Shown here: positions 29,406 through 31,631 of the stretch, in pieces | How positions within the stretch are numbered: position 1 is the stretch's first letter | Layout of the letters: each line of letters opens with the position of its first letter | Origin: JAGOMW01 sp964596675 | GTDB taxonomy: Bacteria; Patescibacteriota; Gracilibacteria; BD1-5; UBA2023 | Length of the DNA stretch: 31,631 bases | NCBI GenBank assembly: GCA_964596675.1 | Contig: CAZQUZ010000011.1 | Span: 1 to 31,631, forward strand | Reading direction: 5' to 3' | Program-made: the position numbers and the translations under genes | The notes under the pieces: model-generated | The model's database searches: none | Told to the model about the DNA's origin: nothing | The model's input: the letters and a program-made list of their open reading frames with translations, nothing else

Positions 29406-30314
29406 CTACACGCGTACATACCTACGCACTGCTATCCATGCAGATAGTAGTCCGACGACAAAGAAGATACCTATTTCGAAAATACTTTGATGGAGTAGAG
29501 CATTATAAAGAGCCTCATGGAGTCACTGCAGTGGTCCAGTGACGAACTCTACTGGTATCGTAAAGTTAAGCAAGATTAAACATATAAGAGCGCACATTGT
29601 CGAAATCACTCCATAGAGAGCTCACTGTAATAAAAATGGTCCATAGATATAGAGGGATTTTCCTCCGACAAGTTCGATAATCTCAATTTCTTGTCTATGA
29701 AAAAATACAAAATTTCCAATTACGGTATACAAAATCACTGCTACCGTAAAAAGGAATAACAATAGAAGTGCATACACTCCGTATTCTATCGTACGTAATA
29801 ATTTCACTACGAGAGTGATACGATCAAATTGGCTTTTATAATCGAGGTATTTTGCATTCATAGCATCCTTATCATAGAAGAGCATATCTTTTTCGGATGA
29901 AATAATCGCATCAAAATCAGGATAACTATCGAGCGGAATATTATCGATACGGAGAGAATCTGGAAGTGGATTTTCTCCACTATTTTCTATAAGAGCTGTG
30001 AGATCTGGATTGCGTTCTTTTAGGAGAGCAAATGCTTCTTTCTTAGAAATAGGATCGATACTAATACCTGTGAATGCCGTCTGAAGTGTCTCAGCAAGAG
30101 TCCGCACGCGGATATCACTCACTGTATATCCACTCTGGAAACTGATAGTAAATGAAATACGATCATTCACGCTCTCGATAAATCGTCCTGAAGTAAATAA
30201 GACTCCAAGAAGGATATTTACGAAGAAAATAAGCAGCGTAATGACGAATATCGAGGAGAGAGAGAGGAATGGATTTCGTACGATATTACGAAATGCGTAA
30301 GCAAAAATGCGCAT
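29406..30314 (-). CDS. ftsX: Cell division protein FtsX
   Basis: A 302-residue membrane protein of the FtsX family, normal length. A short cytoplasmic start (MRIFAYAFRNIVRNPFLSLS) leads into the first membrane helix (~20-42), then an extracytoplasmic domain (~45-175) and three more helices (~180-212, ~225-255, ~275-295). The segment FHRQEIEIIELVGGKSLYIYGPFLL is the conserved coupling region between helices 2 and 3. Two TGA codons are read as Gly. FtsX works with the ATPase FtsE to activate peptidoglycan hydrolases during division; ftsE is not adjacent here and may lie elsewhere. Confidence 0.9.
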
Positions 30315-30413
30315 GAGGAATATATGAGATTATGCAGAGCATCATATCGAAAAATCAGGAAAAAGCGAGGAGATTTTGACTAAGAAATAAAAGCTGATTC
30401 AAAAATTTACACT

Positions 30414-30442
30414 AAAAAAGCCTCACTTTCGTGAGACTTTTT
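30414..30442 (-). terminator. Terminator-like hairpin
   Basis: AAG(C)CTCAC, loop TTTC and GTGAG(A)CTT with A and T runs on both sides, between the tRNA-like remnant and ftsX. Confidence 0.65.
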
Positions 30443-30450
30443 AATTTTCA

Positions 30451-30562
30451 TATGGTGGGCAATATAGGATTCGAGTGCTCTCCGACACACTCGTCTCTCC
30501 TCGCTCTCGAAGTGACATCAGTCACTTCTCGCCGGAACAGCTCGGATTCTCATCCTATAATT
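30451..30562 (-). pseudogene. tRNA-Val 3'-end remnant fused to a hairpin-rich element
   Basis: The 23 bases from ATGGTGGGCAATATAGGATT to CGA are identical to the 3' end (T-arm, acceptor, CCA) of the intact tRNA-Val at 30619-30695. The rest of the tRNA is replaced by foreign sequence with strong stems: GAAGTGAC/GTCACTTC around ATCA, CGAGTG/CACTCG, and a closing TATAGGAT/ATCCTATA. It is flanked by terminator hairpins on both sides. It may be a degraded tRNA, an attachment-site scar or a structured RNA. Confidence 0.6.
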
Positions 30563-30578
30563 TCTATCTTTCGCTACT

Positions 30579-30608
30579 TAAAAATCCACTCACAAGGAGT
30601 GGATTTTT
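30579..30608 (-). terminator. Terminator after tRNA-Val
   Basis: AAAAATCCACTC, loop ACAAG and GAGTGGATTTTT form a strong stem with T runs on both strands. Confidence 0.85.
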
Positions 30609-30618
30609 CTGTATCGAA

Positions 30619-30695
30619 TGGTGGGCAATATAGGATTCGAACCTATGACCCCCTGCGTGTAAAACAGGTGCTCTAACCAACTGAGCTAATTGCCC
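30619..30695 (-). tRNA. tRNA-Val (anticodon UAC)
   Basis: Acceptor GGGCAAT/ATTGCCC, D-arm GCTCAGTTGGTTAGAGC, anticodon loop TTTACAC (UAC), T-loop TTCGAAT, encoded CCA. Confidence 0.96.
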
Positions 30696-30704
30696 GAAAC
30701 TATA

Positions 30705-30781
30705 TGGTGGATCATACTAGATTCGAACTAGTGACCTCTTGGATGTCGACCAAGCGCTCTAACCAACTGAGCTAATGATCC
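30705..30781 (-). tRNA. tRNA-Val (anticodon GAC), with C33
   Basis: Acceptor GGATCAT/ATGATCC, anticodon stem CTTGG/CCAAG enclosing the loop TCGACAT, so the anticodon is GAC. Position 33, nearly always U, is C here. T-loop TTCGAAT and encoded CCA are normal. Confidence 0.9.
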
Positions 30782-30891
30782 GAAGTAGACACTAGTCAGA
30801 TAGTGAATAGCGACGAGAAACAGGATAATATCCTATGACTAATAACCAATAACTAACCCACTAATGACAATAGCAAAAAATTTCTCCCCAA

Positions 30892-31011
<120 letters not shown>

Positions 31012-31186
31012 TTAAGGAGAAATCTAAGAATTTTCATTAATATGGCACTCATTATTTAGATGTTATGACTCTATAAAACTATTTTTACTCTGAAACATGT
31101 GCGAATTTTTATAAATTCTCTTTCCTACCATTGTATCAAGCTCCCATTCATACCAACGGACATATAATCCGAGGAGGAATAAAAAG
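31012..31186. other. 23S-5S spacer
   Basis: AT-rich spacer with no gene seen; the part next to 23S presumably holds the processing stem. Confidence 0.5.

Positions 31187-31631
<445 letters not shown>

Overview
The window comes from a bacterium that reads UGA as glycine (translation table 25), as Gracilibacteria and Absconditabacteria of the Patescibacteria/CPR do. With the standard code almost every long gene breaks at TGA. Read as Gly, these codons fall on conserved glycines: the GyrA box becomes QRRGGKG, glutathione peroxidase regains its Gly-Gln motif, triosephosphate isomerase regains IVGNAGTRILYGG, and more than a dozen broken frames join into whole genes that end only in TAA or TAG. All coding calls below use this code. 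The sequence is a draft scaffold with two 100-N gaps.

Layout. 1-2635: the end of tpiA meets a convergent two-gene operon for a peptidase S74 tail-fibre-like protein and a glycine-rich surface protein. 2784-5506: an ABC-F ATPase (first ATPase domain lost in a gap), a MarC-family membrane protein, the first codons of a GIY-YIG protein, and a class IV aminotransferase truncated by the second gap. 5595-12767: one 2390-residue exported protein with a signal peptide, about a dozen DUF11-like repeats, an internal LPQTG motif and a C-terminal sortase domain. 12884-17963: glutathione peroxidase, a small unknown protein, a SOUL-family protein, an AT-rich unknown gene, aspS, and a T5orf172/RAMA-like protein preceded by a structured, possibly T-box-like leader. 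18206-22359: two exported proteins, a beta-propeller protein and an RlpA-like plus CAP-domain protein with an apparent frameshift near its end.

22378-28577 is mostly housekeeping: gyrA, two TrbC/VirB2-like small membrane proteins, a KH-domain protein, rpsP, tRNA-Leu, rpmB, rpsJ and tuf. 28724-31631 holds two tiny unknown ORFs, tRNA-Ala, tRNA-Asp, ftsX, a tRNA-like remnant, two tRNA-Val genes, 5S rRNA and the 3' end of 23S rRNA.

The envelope theme is strong: DUF11-sortase, glycine-rich/S74, RlpA-CAP, beta-propeller, pilin-like and FtsX proteins fit a small cell that depends on contact with others. Transcription signals look uniform: several promoters have a TTGxxx box, exactly 16 nt, then TATAaT. 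In many genes a -10-like box lies only a few bases before the ATG, with no Shine-Dalgarno sequence and often a pyrimidine-rich TCTCT tract, suggesting many leaderless mRNAs. EF-Tu and the three ribosomal proteins use no UGA, whereas accessory and surface genes use it freely.
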